Source: JAJTFW01 sp046330075 (GTDB taxonomy: Bacteria; Bacteroidota; Bacteroidia; AKYH767-A; OLB10). Taken from it: a stretch of DNA of 64,000 nucleotides. Positions 26,002 to 33,906 of this stretch are shown here, one piece after another. The DNA is taken from assembly GCA_046330075.1 (NCBI GenBank), contig JAXLTL010000003.1:124001-188000 (forward strand), read 5' to 3'. Below the pieces are notes generated by a model that had not been told where the DNA came from, made no database searches, and was given only the letters and a program-made list of their open reading frames with translations. Position 1 is the stretch's first letter, and each line of letters begins with the position of its first letter. The position numbers and the translations under genes were made by a program.

Positions 26002-27540
26002 CTAGAATTTCATCGTCTTAAACGACAACGTCTCCCTGTCCGTAACCAGGTTGACCACATAAACCCCCTCCGAAATTTCATTCATATAAATCTCCGTCGT
26101 ATAATACCCTCCCGCAATCACCTCCGCCGGTTTTTCGAAAACGATTCTGCCTTCGATATCAAATAACCGCAACATTCCTTTCTTGCCTTTCAACTGCGCA
26201 GCGTTGACATGAATCATATTCCATTCGTGATTATACCATGCCTGCAGCCAGGCTCCCCTCTCCTCTGCGGGGCCGGGGGTGAGGCCCACAGTTAGCGTAT
26301 CACACGGACTACCCACTAGCGGCCCCATTTCATAATTGGGGTTATGCGGTAAGCCGCGGTACGTGCGATGCCCGCCAAGTGGAAAACTGAACAACTGAAA
26401 ATCACAGGCGGTTCCGGCACTATCAGGATAGTTTATCACCGATAGATTAGAATTTACTGCTGTGTATAATCCTGCAGGATAAGGATATCCGCTTCCAGGA
26501 ACCCATGCATAAGCAGAAATATATATTTTTCCATTAGGTGCCAACTTCATCATAACTGCAGAACCACTATCTTTTATAGAGCCTACTAGAGTCTTCGATG
26601 TTGCAATATTGGAGCTTTGTAAGTAATACTGATTAATTTCAACATCATTGGAACTATTAAGATTTGATAAAACATATAGGTAACTATTATTGGATGAAAA
26701 TGTATTGCTATGATAATATTTGTATGGCCCTGTTGTGCTGGGCATTTCAATATTCACCGGGTTTGAAATCACTCCTGTGCAGCGGTCAAAATCGTAGAGT
26801 TCGATTAAATTTCTCCAGTCACAAACTGCCATTTTGGTGCCATCAGAATTAAAGGTAATATCCCCACCACCTGTCGTTCTCATAGCTCCGATGTATTGAA
26901 CTGGTATAGGTGAAATACCATTGGAATCTACCAGATATACATAGAATGCATTGTTAGCTGTAAGATTATAATAATCCCATCTCCTGGTCACCAGCCACCA
27001 GTCTTTTCCATTGCCATGTTTTACGGCCATCAAAGCATCCTTGGTGGCTGTGGTATCGATCAATACATTTTTCTGTGTTACTGCTCCCAACCCGTTGTTT
27101 AACTTCAGATCAACTATACTGTAGTATAAGCCAAAATACGGTCCTGATACACCGGCATTAAAAACGTAAAAGGTGCTGTCTGTTATTGATTTTGGAACGA
27201 TTAAAATATCATGGTACCAGCCCAAACAGATCAATGAATCACCATTTTGCATCACCTGATGCAGCCTGTTATGTAATCTTCCGTTTTTTTTCCATCCCGT
27301 GATATAGGCGGTTGGGTGTACAGATGTACCATAAAATAAAAGGCTATCCTGTGCATCGGCGATGGATACTGATGCCGATAAGCTTGATTCAGTTGTGGCG
27401 AAATACGTTAACGTATTACCAAAGACCACACCCGCACTATCGCCAAAGCACCAGACTTTGCTTGAGTATTGGCCGTTCGCCTCCTTCCCCGGTATAACCA
27501 GAATTAATATCATTAATAGCTTGAAGAACTGTTCTTTCAT
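26002..27540 (-). CDS. Secreted beta-propeller-like protein with T9SS sorting domain, flanked by repeats
   Basis: A 512-residue protein: signal peptide (1-23, ending ANGQ), a propeller-like region similar to those of gliding-motility and YVTN-type surface proteins (VWCFGDSAGVVFGN near the start, GGGDITFNSDGTKMAVCDW, MMKLAPNGKIYISAYAW, further motif NYEMGPLVGSPCDTL), and a type A T9SS sorting domain in the last ~80 residues (EWNMIHVNAAQLKG ... EGVYVVNLV ... KTMKF). Just before the sorting domain a dispersed repeat (26252-26286) is read in frame as LTPGPAEERGAWLQ. Its ATG overlaps the stop of sorting-domain fragment 3 (ATGA). It lies between two copies of a repeat cassette. Confidence 0.8.
   Translation of the reverse strand: MKEQFFKLLMILILVIPGKEANGQYSSKVWCFGDSAGVVFGNTLTYFATTESSLSASVSIADAQDSLLFYGTSVHPTAYITGWKKNGRLHNRLHQVMQNGDSLICLGWYHDILIVPKSITDSTFYVFNAGVSGPYFGLYYSIVDLKLNNGLGAVTQKNVLIDTTATKDALMAVKHGNGKDWWLVTRRWDYYNLTANNAFYVYLVDSNGISPIPVQYIGAMRTTGGGDITFNSDGTKMAVCDWRNLIELYDFDRCTGVISNPVNIEMPSTTGPYKYYHSNTFSSNNSYLYVLSNLNSSNDVEINQYYLQSSNIATSKTLVGSIKDSGSAVMMKLAPNGKIYISAYAWVPGSGYPYPAGLYTAVNSNLSVINYPDSAGTACDFQLFSFPLGGHRTYRGLPHNPNYEMGPLVGSPCDTLTVGLTPGPAEERGAWLQAWYNHEWNMIHVNAAQLKGKKGMLRLFDIEGRIVFEKPAEVIAGGYYTTEIYMNEISEGVYVVNLVTDRETLSFKTMKF
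26252..26286 (-). repeat. Short repeat-like insertion read in frame
   Basis: CTCCCCTCTCCTCTGCGGGG followed by CCGGGGGTGAGGC, an imperfect inverted repeat of C/G-rich type common in intergenic regions of Bacteroidota genomes. Here it is translated inside the 26002-27540 gene, exactly at the border between the propeller and the sorting domain. Confidence 0.5.
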
Positions 27541-27760
27541 TTCAGCTTGATAAATTTCTCTGTTAATCGTTCCCCATCGGAATATCGTAAAGATACAAAA
27601 TATACTCCCGGTTTAAGATTTGACAAGGATACTGTTTTTATATTGCCTGTACTCATAGTCTCCCGTCCAGAAAGATCGGTTAATAGAATCCGTTCAACCA
27701 GATCTTCGTCTGTATAGGTCAATAGAAGCAGATCGGTGGCGGGGAAAAAAGTACATATCT
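27537..27760 (-). pseudogene. Remnant of a T9SS sorting domain (fragment 3)
   Basis: Encodes TFFPATDLLLLTYTDEDLVE and continues to SNLKPGVYFVSLRYSDGERL and EKFIKLK-stop, a whole type A sorting domain (the usual FPNPATD start has lost two residues). It has no upstream gene and no convincing start codon. Its stop overlaps the start codon of the downstream intact gene. Its sequence differs from fragments 1, 2 and 4, so it derives from another cargo gene. Confidence 0.75.
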
Positions 27761-27763
27761 CTA

Positions 27764-27990
27764 TTAATGCTTCACCACTTTGAACGATAACTGCTCTTCA
27801 TTCGTTTGCAGGTTCACCATGTACACACCATCCGACAAATACTGAGTATGAATCTCAGTGGTGAAATACCCTCCCGCCAACACCTCCGCCGGTTTTTCGA
27901 AAACGATTCTGCCTTCGATATCAAACAACCGCAGCATCCCTTTCCTTCCCTTCAATTGCGCCGCATTCACATGAATCATATTCCATTCTT
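27764..27990 (-). pseudogene. Remnant of a T9SS sorting domain (fragment 2) fused to a repeat
   Basis: Encodes EWNMIHVNAAQLKGRKGMLR, then LFDIEGRIVFEKPAEVLAGG and DGVYMVNLQTNEEQLSFKVV KH-stop. Over the first ~50 residues it is almost identical to the sorting domain of the 26002-27540 gene. Upstream the frame passes directly into repeat copy B (AKPPWDAKEWNM junction), so a 127-codon open frame exists (to 28147) but its N-terminal half is translated repeat. Confidence 0.8.
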
Positions 27991-27993
27991 TGG

Positions 27994-28329
27994 CATCCCA
28001 AGGGGGCTTTGCCCCCAAACCCCCAGTTACCCTGAAGCGTACTTCGTTCTGCTTCAGGGTAACTAAAAAGATCAAGGCCTGCAACACGCCCTTTCCGCTA
28101 ACGCGGAATTTTTTTCGCTCGTTTCCGGCAGGACGTGGGGTGATCATCGCAAAACCTTGCGATGCTTCCCTCCGTCTTATCTGCCTTCAACTACGCTTCA
28201 AAAACCGGGGGTGTTGAGGGCCGGGATTTCATTTCTCTGCTCCCGATAGCTATCGGGACGTTGCGCCTCGCCGTTTTCGCTGCGCCTGCCTGCCGGTAGG
28301 CAGGTTTAAACCGATAAATGCTCCTGTAA
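27994..28329 (-). repeat. Repeat cassette, copy B
   Basis: The most complete copy: GGGGGCTTTGCCCCC hairpin, ACTAAAAAGATCAAGGCCTG, a variable middle, GAGGGCCGGGATTTCATTTC, palindrome CCCGATAGCTATCGGG (28242-28257), a one-mismatch copy of the 20-bp palindrome (28285-28304), and ATGCTCCTGTAA abutting a sorting-domain stop. Order and orientation match copies A and C. Confidence 0.75.
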
Positions 28330-28368
28330 CTAGAATTTCCCCGTCTTAAACGACAATGTCTCTCTTAA
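28330..28368 (-). pseudogene. Tail of a T9SS sorting domain (fragment 4)
   Basis: Minus strand encodes stop-LRETLSFKTGKF-stop, the last twelve residues of a sorting domain like that of the 26002-27540 gene (DRETLSFKTMKF), with nothing upstream. It is joined at the same point to the repeat cassette as fragment 1 and the intact gene. Confidence 0.65.
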
Positions 28369-28374
28369 CTAAAG

Positions 28375-28396
28375 AAGCCACCCCTTGGGATGGCTT
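28375..28396 (-). terminator. Terminator of the Omp28-like gene
   Basis: Stem AGCCACCC/GGGATGGCT (one mismatch) with flanking A/T runs, about 25 bp after the stop of the gene at 28420-29529. Confidence 0.6.
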
Positions 28397-28419
28397 TTCT
28401 TGCAGGAAGTATTGGATGT

Positions 28420-29529
28420 TTAATTAGGCATATACACCACTTTTGAAGTTATTTTCGAAGTTGGAGTGGTGATATGGATGAGGTATACTCCACCTTGTAC
28501 TTGTTGACTGGTTTCGTTATCGCCGCCCCAAAAAACTTCATGTTTGCCAACCAATCGTTTTTCGTTGATTAGGTTTTTGATGAGTCTGCCATTCAGGTCA
28601 GTGATATAGGCATGAACAGTTGCTTCGTCTTTTAATTGGAATGCGAACGCTGCAATTGTGGAGAATGGATTCGGTGATACGCTGATTGCTCCATCAAATG
28701 CTTGTTCTTCAACTCCGGTTGTGGTGGCCCATATCGATTTCACTTCAGCGTTCAGAATCTCGGTGCCGCTGCTCATCACAGGTGATGATCCAACCCGTTC
28801 ATTGATGAAAGCAACAATCTTAACGTGATTGGCATAAATGGTGGACGGCAGGGTGTAAGTGTATGTTTTGGTGAAGCTTTGCCCGGAGGCCACGGTGGCA
28901 GGATTGTTTACATCTCCCCAGTTGTCGGCAGATAACAATACAACCTGTGCATGCATTTGCTGATAATTGGGTATTGGGTTGCCTAATCCATAAAACGGTG
29001 AGCCGCTGGTGGTGTTGAAGTAATTGGTTTGTGAGGAGCTGATGCTGTCTTCAATCAGCATGCAGGTAAGCCGTGTTTCTTCTCCGTAGCCGGTCAGAAA
29101 AGTATAGTCTACCGTTACGTTCAACACCTGATTAAAAGGATTATACACGGGTGTGATATTGATGGATACGGGAGAGGTGACATTTAACCGTGCAGCCACT
29201 GCTCCGGCCCAATATCCGCGACTCATCACAAATGCATTTCCTCCGGGATATGTGAATCGATCTACTGCAGCTCTTGGATAGGCTGCCACCGAGAGATTAG
29301 TGGCCATCGCGGAAGAGTAGGTGGTTTCAAGAAAATCGTTGTAGTGCATTCCTACAGCTACAATTCTGTTGGGGTTGTTGGTAATGATGTCTTCGAGTAT
29401 TTCATGGCCTTCGGGACAGTATCCGCACCAGTCACCGGTAAATTCTTCTACCAGGATTTTGCGGGTGGCTTGCCCGTTCAAGTGAGTGCAAAATGCAAAC
29501 AGAAACAGAAAGAGTAGTTTTGATTTCAT
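28420..29529 (-). CDS. Omp28-related secreted protein with thioredoxin-like domain and T9SS sorting domain
   Basis: A 369-residue protein: signal peptide (1-20, ending HLNGQ), then an Omp28-type region beginning ILVEEFTGDWCGYCPEGHEI, where CGYC is a thioredoxin-like CxxC. The central part is beta-rich, with the Omp28 hallmark LTCMLIEDSISSSQ and ..VASGQSFTKTYTYTLP. The last ~90 residues are a sorting domain (SPNPFSTIAAF ... GGVYLIHI ... VVYMPN) of the FlgD-like variety. Omp28 proteins are surface-exposed and have been linked to adhesion in Porphyromonas; the redox role of the CxxC is an inference. Confidence 0.88.
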   Translation of the reverse strand: MKSKLLFLFLFAFCTHLNGQATRKILVEEFTGDWCGYCPEGHEILEDIITNNPNRIVAVGMHYNDFLETTYSSAMATNLSVAAYPRAAVDRFTYPGGNAFVMSRGYWAGAVAARLNVTSPVSINITPVYNPFNQVLNVTVDYTFLTGYGEETRLTCMLIEDSISSSQTNYFNTTSGSPFYGLGNPIPNYQQMHAQVVLLSADNWGDVNNPATVASGQSFTKTYTYTLPSTIYANHVKIVAFINERVGSSPVMSSGTEILNAEVKSIWATTTGVEEQAFDGAISVSPNPFSTIAAFAFQLKDEATVHAYITDLNGRLIKNLINEKRLVGKHEVFWGGDNETSQQVQGGVYLIHITTPTSKITSKVVYMPN

Positions 29530-29545
29530 GGTCGGTAGGTTTTCT

Positions 29546-29576
29546 CAAACGTAGCAAAATGAGTTTTAAATTGCAA
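29546..29576 (-). promoter_or_regulatory. Promoter of the Omp28-like gene
   Basis: Minus strand TTG (29576-29574), 20-bp spacer, exact TACGTTTG (29553-29546), and ATG 16 bp downstream. A good match to the Bacteroidota consensus. Confidence 0.65.
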
Positions 29577-29660
29577 GTCAATATGACCATCTGGTGTTTT
29601 TTCTTGTCCTTTCTCCGTTTGGGTTGGACATCTTTGCCCCTTGAGGCTTTTCATTGGCAC

Positions 29661-29687
29661 AAAAAAAAGCCACCCCGGAGGGTGGCT
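29661..29687 (-). terminator. Terminator of dnaK
   Basis: Stem AGCCACCC (29668-29675) with GGGTGGCT (29680-29687), loop CGGA, followed on the minus strand by eight T residues. It lies about 20 bp after the dnaK stop. Confidence 0.85.
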
Positions 29688-29707
29688 CTCAATCACACAC
29701 TAATAAA

Positions 29708-31609
29708 TTATTGTTTCACTTCTTCGTAATCTACATCGGTTACTCCATCACCTGCGTTGGCTGTGTTTCCGGCTTCACCTTGCGGCTGACCGTCTGCTCC
29801 GGCCTGTTGTGAGGCATTGTAGAGGTCTTTGGAAGCGGCTTCCCAGGCGGTGTTCAGTGTCTGCAGTGCAGCGTCGATCGCCGTGAGATCTTTGTTCTTA
29901 TGCGCTTCTTTGAGTGTTTCAAGTGCGCTTTCGATGGCGGATTTCTTGTCGGCAGGAATCTTGTCACCGAATTCTTTGAGTTGTTTTTCGGTGTTGAAGA
30001 TCATCGAGTCGGCCTGGTTTACTTTATCGGCTTCTTCTTTCGCTTTGCGATCGGTTTCAGCATTGGCTTCCGCTTCGCGTTTCATGCGCTGGATTTCGTC
30101 GTCGCTCAATCCGGAAGAGGCTTCGATGCGGATGTTTTGTGATTTACCGCTGGCTTTGTCTTTGGCAGTGACGTGAAGAATACCGTTCGCATCAATATCG
30201 AAGATCACTTCGATTTGCGGAATACCGCGTGGCGCCGGTGGAATTCCATCGAGGTGGAAGCGGCCGATGGTGCGGTTGTCGCGGGCCATAGGACGTTCTC
30301 CCTGCAATACGTGAATCTCTACGGATGGCTGGTTATCTGAAGCGGTTGAGAAGGTTTCTGATTTCTTGGTAGGAATCGTGGTGTTCGATTCAATCAGCTT
30401 GGTCATCACACCACCCAGTGTTTCGATACCCAGTGAAAGCGGTGTTACGTCGAGGAGTAATACGTCTTTCACTTCACCGGTAAGTACTGCACCCTGAATT
30501 GCTGCTCCTACGGCAACCACTTCATCAGGATTTACGCCTTTGGATGGTTTCTTGCCGAAGAATTTCTCTACGAGATCCTGAATGGCCGGAATACGAGTGG
30601 AACCACCTACCAGAATTACTTCGTCGATATCAGATGGATTCATCTTCGCATCTGAAAGCGCTTTTTTGCAAGGCTCGAGTGTGCGTTGGATGAGTTTATC
30701 TGCAAGTTGCTCGAACTTTGAGCGGGTGAGTGTTTTTACAAGGTGTTTCGGCACTCCGTCAACCGGCATGATGTAAGGCAGGTTGATTTCTGTTTGTGTA
30801 GAGCTGGAGAGCTCGATTTTTGCTTTCTCTGCAGCTTCTTTCAGGCGCTGGAGAGCCATCGGATCTTTGCGGAGATCGAGACCTTCATCTGACTTAAACT
30901 CGTCGGCCATCCAGTCGATGATCACCTGGTCGAAGTCGTCACCGCCGAGGTGTGTATCTCCGTTGGTGGATTTTACTTCGAATACGCCATCGCCGAGCTC
31001 CAGTACAGAGATATCGAAGGTGCCACCACCAAGATCGAATACGGCTACTTTGGTGTCTTTATGATTTTTATCGAGACCATAGGCCAGTGCAGCAGCTGTA
31101 GGTTCGTTGATGATGCGCAGTACTTTGAGTCCTGCAATCTCTCCGGCTTCCTTGGTGGCCTGACGTTGTGCATCGTTGAAGTATGCAGGAACAGTGATTA
31201 CTGCTTCGCCTACTTCATAACCGAGGTAATCTTCGGCTGTCTTTTTCATTTTCTGTAGTACCATCGCAGAGATTTCCTGCGGGGTGTACATACGGTCGTT
31301 GATTTTTACACGAGGGGTGTTGTTGTCGCCGCGCGCTACTTCGTACGGTACACGGGAGATTTCATTCGATACTTTGTCGAATGATTCGCCCATGAAACGT
31401 TTGATGGATGCAATGGTATGTTTGGGGTTGGTGATCGCCTGACGTTTGGCAGGGTCTCCCACTTTGCGCTCTCCATCTTTGATAAAAGCTACAATCGAAG
31501 GGGTTGTACGGCGTCCTTCGCTGTTCGGGATAACTACAGGTTCATTGCCTTCCATTACGGCTACGCAGGAGTTGGTAGTTCCCAGGTCGATTCCAATTAC
31601 TTTTTTCAT
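29708..31609 (-). CDS. dnaK: Molecular chaperone DnaK (Hsp70)
   Basis: A 633-residue Hsp70. The ATPase domain starts with IGIDLGTTNSCVAVMEG and contains VFDLGGGTFDISVLELGDG and ILVGGSTRIPAIQ; the linker is DVLLLDVTPLSLGIET; the substrate-binding domain and helical lid follow, and the tail ends in a Gly/Ala/Asp-rich part closing with DVDYEEVKQ. It folds nascent and stress-denatured proteins with DnaJ and GrpE, neither of which is nearby. It is monocistronic with its own terminator. The upstream region holds an inverted repeat and a sigma-54-like element instead of a clear TAnnTTTG box. Confidence 0.98.
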   Translation of the reverse strand: MKKVIGIDLGTTNSCVAVMEGNEPVVIPNSEGRRTTPSIVAFIKDGERKVGDPAKRQAITNPKHTIASIKRFMGESFDKVSNEISRVPYEVARGDNNTPRVKINDRMYTPQEISAMVLQKMKKTAEDYLGYEVGEAVITVPAYFNDAQRQATKEAGEIAGLKVLRIINEPTAAALAYGLDKNHKDTKVAVFDLGGGTFDISVLELGDGVFEVKSTNGDTHLGGDDFDQVIIDWMADEFKSDEGLDLRKDPMALQRLKEAAEKAKIELSSSTQTEINLPYIMPVDGVPKHLVKTLTRSKFEQLADKLIQRTLEPCKKALSDAKMNPSDIDEVILVGGSTRIPAIQDLVEKFFGKKPSKGVNPDEVVAVGAAIQGAVLTGEVKDVLLLDVTPLSLGIETLGGVMTKLIESNTTIPTKKSETFSTASDNQPSVEIHVLQGERPMARDNRTIGRFHLDGIPPAPRGIPQIEVIFDIDANGILHVTAKDKASGKSQNIRIEASSGLSDDEIQRMKREAEANAETDRKAKEEADKVNQADSMIFNTEKQLKEFGDKIPADKKSAIESALETLKEAHKNKDLTAIDAALQTLNTAWEAASKDLYNASQQAGADGQPQGEAGNTANAGDGVTDVDYEEVKQ

Positions 31610-31662
31610 ATGTGTTTCTGTGTTGTTCTGTTTAATCCGGATTCCGGTTGAATCCGCCGGGG

Positions 31663-31750
31663 CTAGTCAACATGTATGCCAGTGGCTTAAAATGATGGAT
31701 CGGCTGATTTTCTGGCTGATTTCAATGAAAAACACCTGTCAGATTGACAG
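31663..31750 (-). promoter_or_regulatory. Candidate regulated promoter of dnaK: sigma-54-like element plus inverted repeat
   Basis: On the minus strand, TGGCATACATGTTGAC (31681-31666) has GG-N10-GA, one base off the sigma-54 GG-N10-GC pattern. About 55 bp further upstream is the perfect inverted repeat CTGTCA-ATC-TGACAG (31750-31736), suitable for an activator or heat-shock regulator. The expected 5' leader would be about 45 nt. This is inference from pattern only. Confidence 0.35.
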
Positions 31751-31806
31751 AATGGCAGTCGTTCCGGCTCGTGAAGGCCGGGAAAGGTGTGGCAGCGTGC
31801 CCGCGA

Positions 31807-32814
31807 TTATTTGAAAATGATGTTGGTATACTGTCCGTTCAGGATGGAGTCGAGGGTGAGCTCATTGAATGCCACATCGTCCACATGGGTGGTATACCGG
31901 CAAGTGAAAATGCCGCGTCCATCCGAAAGGTTGGTAAATGCCGGGATGTAATTGGTAACGTTGGCCGGCGAATTGATCTGAATGTAGTTGTAGAGTTCGT
32001 CGGTCCCGGCGGTGAAGAGATAATCTGCACGGAAGGAGTTGAGTACCCTTTTTCTGGAGCCTTGCTGGGGACCGATGGCAGATCCCATAAACCTGAAAAT
32101 TTCGTCGCCTTTGAGGAAGAAAGTCATCTGCTCACCTCCGTTTACGCCAAGTGTACTAACATTCTTGAGTTTGTAGTCGACATATTTGGTTTCATAACTG
32201 AGCGATACGGTATCGTATTCGTTGTATTTGATGCGCATGATCAGGCCGAATACCCGGCCCCATTTCGGACTGTTGAAGCGGATCTGATAGGGGTTCGGAT
32301 TTGCGAGATTTACTTTCACACTGTTGTTGAAGGAGGCAAACTGCATGGGCTCGATGATCCGGGTAGTAGCTGTCACTTCCTTGCCGGTTTGCTGATTCCT
32401 GAACCGCAAACGGTAGTAGTAATTGTCGTCGATGCCGGTGGGTGTTGCGAGTTTGAAAAGATAATGTCCGTCGTCGGTGAAAAGTCCTTCTTCCTTGGGG
32501 AATTCAGTGGTAGTGCTGAAAGTTTGGGTATTTACCACTGTATTGGCACCTATCGTGAGTTTTTCAAGAGACAAGGTGATTTGATTGGGGTCGTAGTAAA
32601 TACTGTCGGCCACCTGTGCCATCACCAGGGCATTACCTTCGCCCAGATAAGCTTTCTGAACCCGTACATACTGAACGGTATCGCTGGGGTTGATAAGTCC
32701 GTAGATGACGGGGATTTCCCGATAGTCTTCGAGCAGGTCCACCTCATTATCACAGGAAGCAAGGCCCAGGCAGGAGCCGAGGCAGATCAGAAAATAGAAC
32801 AGGTTTTTTGACAT
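31807..32814 (-). CDS. Predicted outer-membrane lipoprotein of unknown function
   Basis: A 335-residue protein from the ATG at 32814 (the in-frame start 11 codons upstream lies in the promoter). The N-terminus is a lipoprotein signal peptide with lipobox LASC (Cys21). The rest is beta-rich: EIPVIYGLINPSDTVQYVRV early, ITLSLEKL, YYYRLRFRNQQTGKEVTA, TRIIEP. This layout is reminiscent of DUF4249-type Bacteroidota lipoproteins, which often lie near TonB receptors, but the match is weak and I do not assign a family. No partner is adjacent. Confidence 0.7.
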   Translation of the reverse strand: MSKNLFYFLICLGSCLGLASCDNEVDLLEDYREIPVIYGLINPSDTVQYVRVQKAYLGEGNALVMAQVADSIYYDPNQITLSLEKLTIGANTVVNTQTFSTTTEFPKEEGLFTDDGHYLFKLATPTGIDDNYYYRLRFRNQQTGKEVTATTRIIEPMQFASFNNSVKVNLANPNPYQIRFNSPKWGRVFGLIMRIKYNEYDTVSLSYETKYVDYKLKNVSTLGVNGGEQMTFFLKGDEIFRFMGSAIGPQQGSRKRVLNSFRADYLFTAGTDELYNYIQINSPANVTNYIPAFTNLSDGRGIFTCRYTTHVDDVAFNELTLDSILNGQYTNIIFK

Positions 32815-32820
32815 AGGCCC

Positions 32821-32850
32821 CAAAAATAAGAAATGGGAGGGAAGCACAAA
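32821..32850 (-). promoter_or_regulatory. Promoter of the 31807-32814 lipoprotein gene
   Basis: Minus strand TTTG (32850-32847), 18-bp spacer, exact TATTTTTG (32828-32821), then ATG six bases downstream. It decides the start at 32814 and predicts a leaderless or near-leaderless message. Confidence 0.55.
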
Positions 32851-32940
32851 GCAGAAATGAAGATCCGCCTGTTGGTTTCTCGTGAAAATGACATTGATCC
32901 GACCTGAGGATACTGATTCCGAATTTTATAGTTTTAGCCA

Positions 32941-33576
32941 ATGATTGATGTGATTCTTTCAGGGGTATTACTGGGACTGGTGTTAGCCATGCTGATCGGT
33001 CCGGTTTTTTTCCTGTTGATTGACACGAGCATTAAGCGTGGATTCCGCATTGCTGCCTGGCTGGCGGCCGGGGTCATGCTGAGCGATGCCTTTTTCATCG
33101 TCATAACCTACTTCAGCAGTACTGCATTGACCGTCATGAAGGAATTTGGGCGCGAAATCGGTATCGGAGGAGCCTTGCTGCTGATCGTCTTCGGCATCCT
33201 GAATTTCATCAAGAAGCCACATATTCAAGCCGCTGCCCTCGATCTCCCGGATGATTCCCGTACGCCGCTGGTTGATACTGCCAAAGGCTTTATGATGAAT
33301 TTCCTTAATCCTTTTGTGTTGTTATTCTGGATGGGTGTGGCAGGTGGCATTTCAGCCAGGGAGCAGTGGAGCAGGACAGAAGTCATCGTTTTCTACAGTG
33401 TGGTACTCACGACTGTATTGGGGACTGATCTCCTGAAAGCCTGGCTGGCGCTGAAGCTGAAAAAAGTACTTAAGCCTTCTGTTTTGATGATGGTCAATAA
33501 AATCTCCGGTGTTGGACTCATCATTTTCGGAGTGCGGCTGTTGTACCTCATTCTGCTCCGGAAGGAGTTGGGATAA
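32941..33576 (+). CDS. LysE-family transporter
   Basis: A 211-residue inner-membrane protein with about six hydrophobic helices. The family signature is at the N-terminus: LGLVLAMLIGPVFFLLIDTSIKRGF, and the mid-protein GGALLLIVFGILN and KGFMMNFLNPFVLLFWMG are also typical. LysE/RhtB proteins export amino acids or related small molecules by proton antiport. The substrate cannot be predicted. A TAGTTTTA box lies four bases before the ATG. Confidence 0.9.
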   Translation: MIDVILSGVLLGLVLAMLIGPVFFLLIDTSIKRGFRIAAWLAAGVMLSDAFFIVITYFSSTALTVMKEFGREIGIGGALLLIVFGILNFIKKPHIQAAALDLPDDSRTPLVDTAKGFMMNFLNPFVLLFWMGVAGGISAREQWSRTEVIVFYSVVLTTVLGTDLLKAWLALKLKKVLKPSVLMMVNKISGVGLIIFGVRLLYLILLRKELG

Positions 33577-33906
33577 GCGTTTTTCAGCTGTAAGGTATTT
33601 CGAAAAATGGATGGAAAGTTGTTAACAGGCGCTGTTGTTTTTGATTTTGGTTATCAGATTTTTAGGAGATAAATGAGCTGTGTGATGACCTGAAGGCAAA
33701 AGAAAATTACAGAATTTTCGATGTAAGACTTGACTCGTTTTGTTCTGATTTTTATGTTTACGTCAGGAATAGGGAAGGTCCGGAAATGCTGAGCTTTTTT
33801 ACCCTCGCAACTGTGTGGTTCACCCCTGAAAATTACCGATTTGCTAAAATACCCTGCACCCAGTGGTACAGTTGGTTAACTTGTATCCTGTAAGCAAAGG
33901 AACAAC
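33577..33906. other. Intergenic region, 330 bp
   Basis: Between the LysE gene and the sugar transferase, both plus strand. No coding frame, no strong terminator. Possible promoter elements near 33876-33891 (TTAACTTG and TATCCTGT) do not match the consensus well. An AAAGGAACAAC sequence just before the ATG at 33907 may serve as a purine-rich ribosome site. Confidence 0.4.

Noticed and set aside
27764..28147. A new 127-residue gene
   Set aside because: Its N-terminal half is translated repeat cassette and the C-terminal half a copied T9SS sorting domain; recorded as a remnant.
31744..32811. A 355-codon plus-strand open frame opposite the lipoprotein gene
   Set aside because: It is the reverse frame of the minus-strand gene, which has a signal peptide with lipobox, a good promoter and Bacteroidota-like protein composition; the plus-strand frame has none of these.
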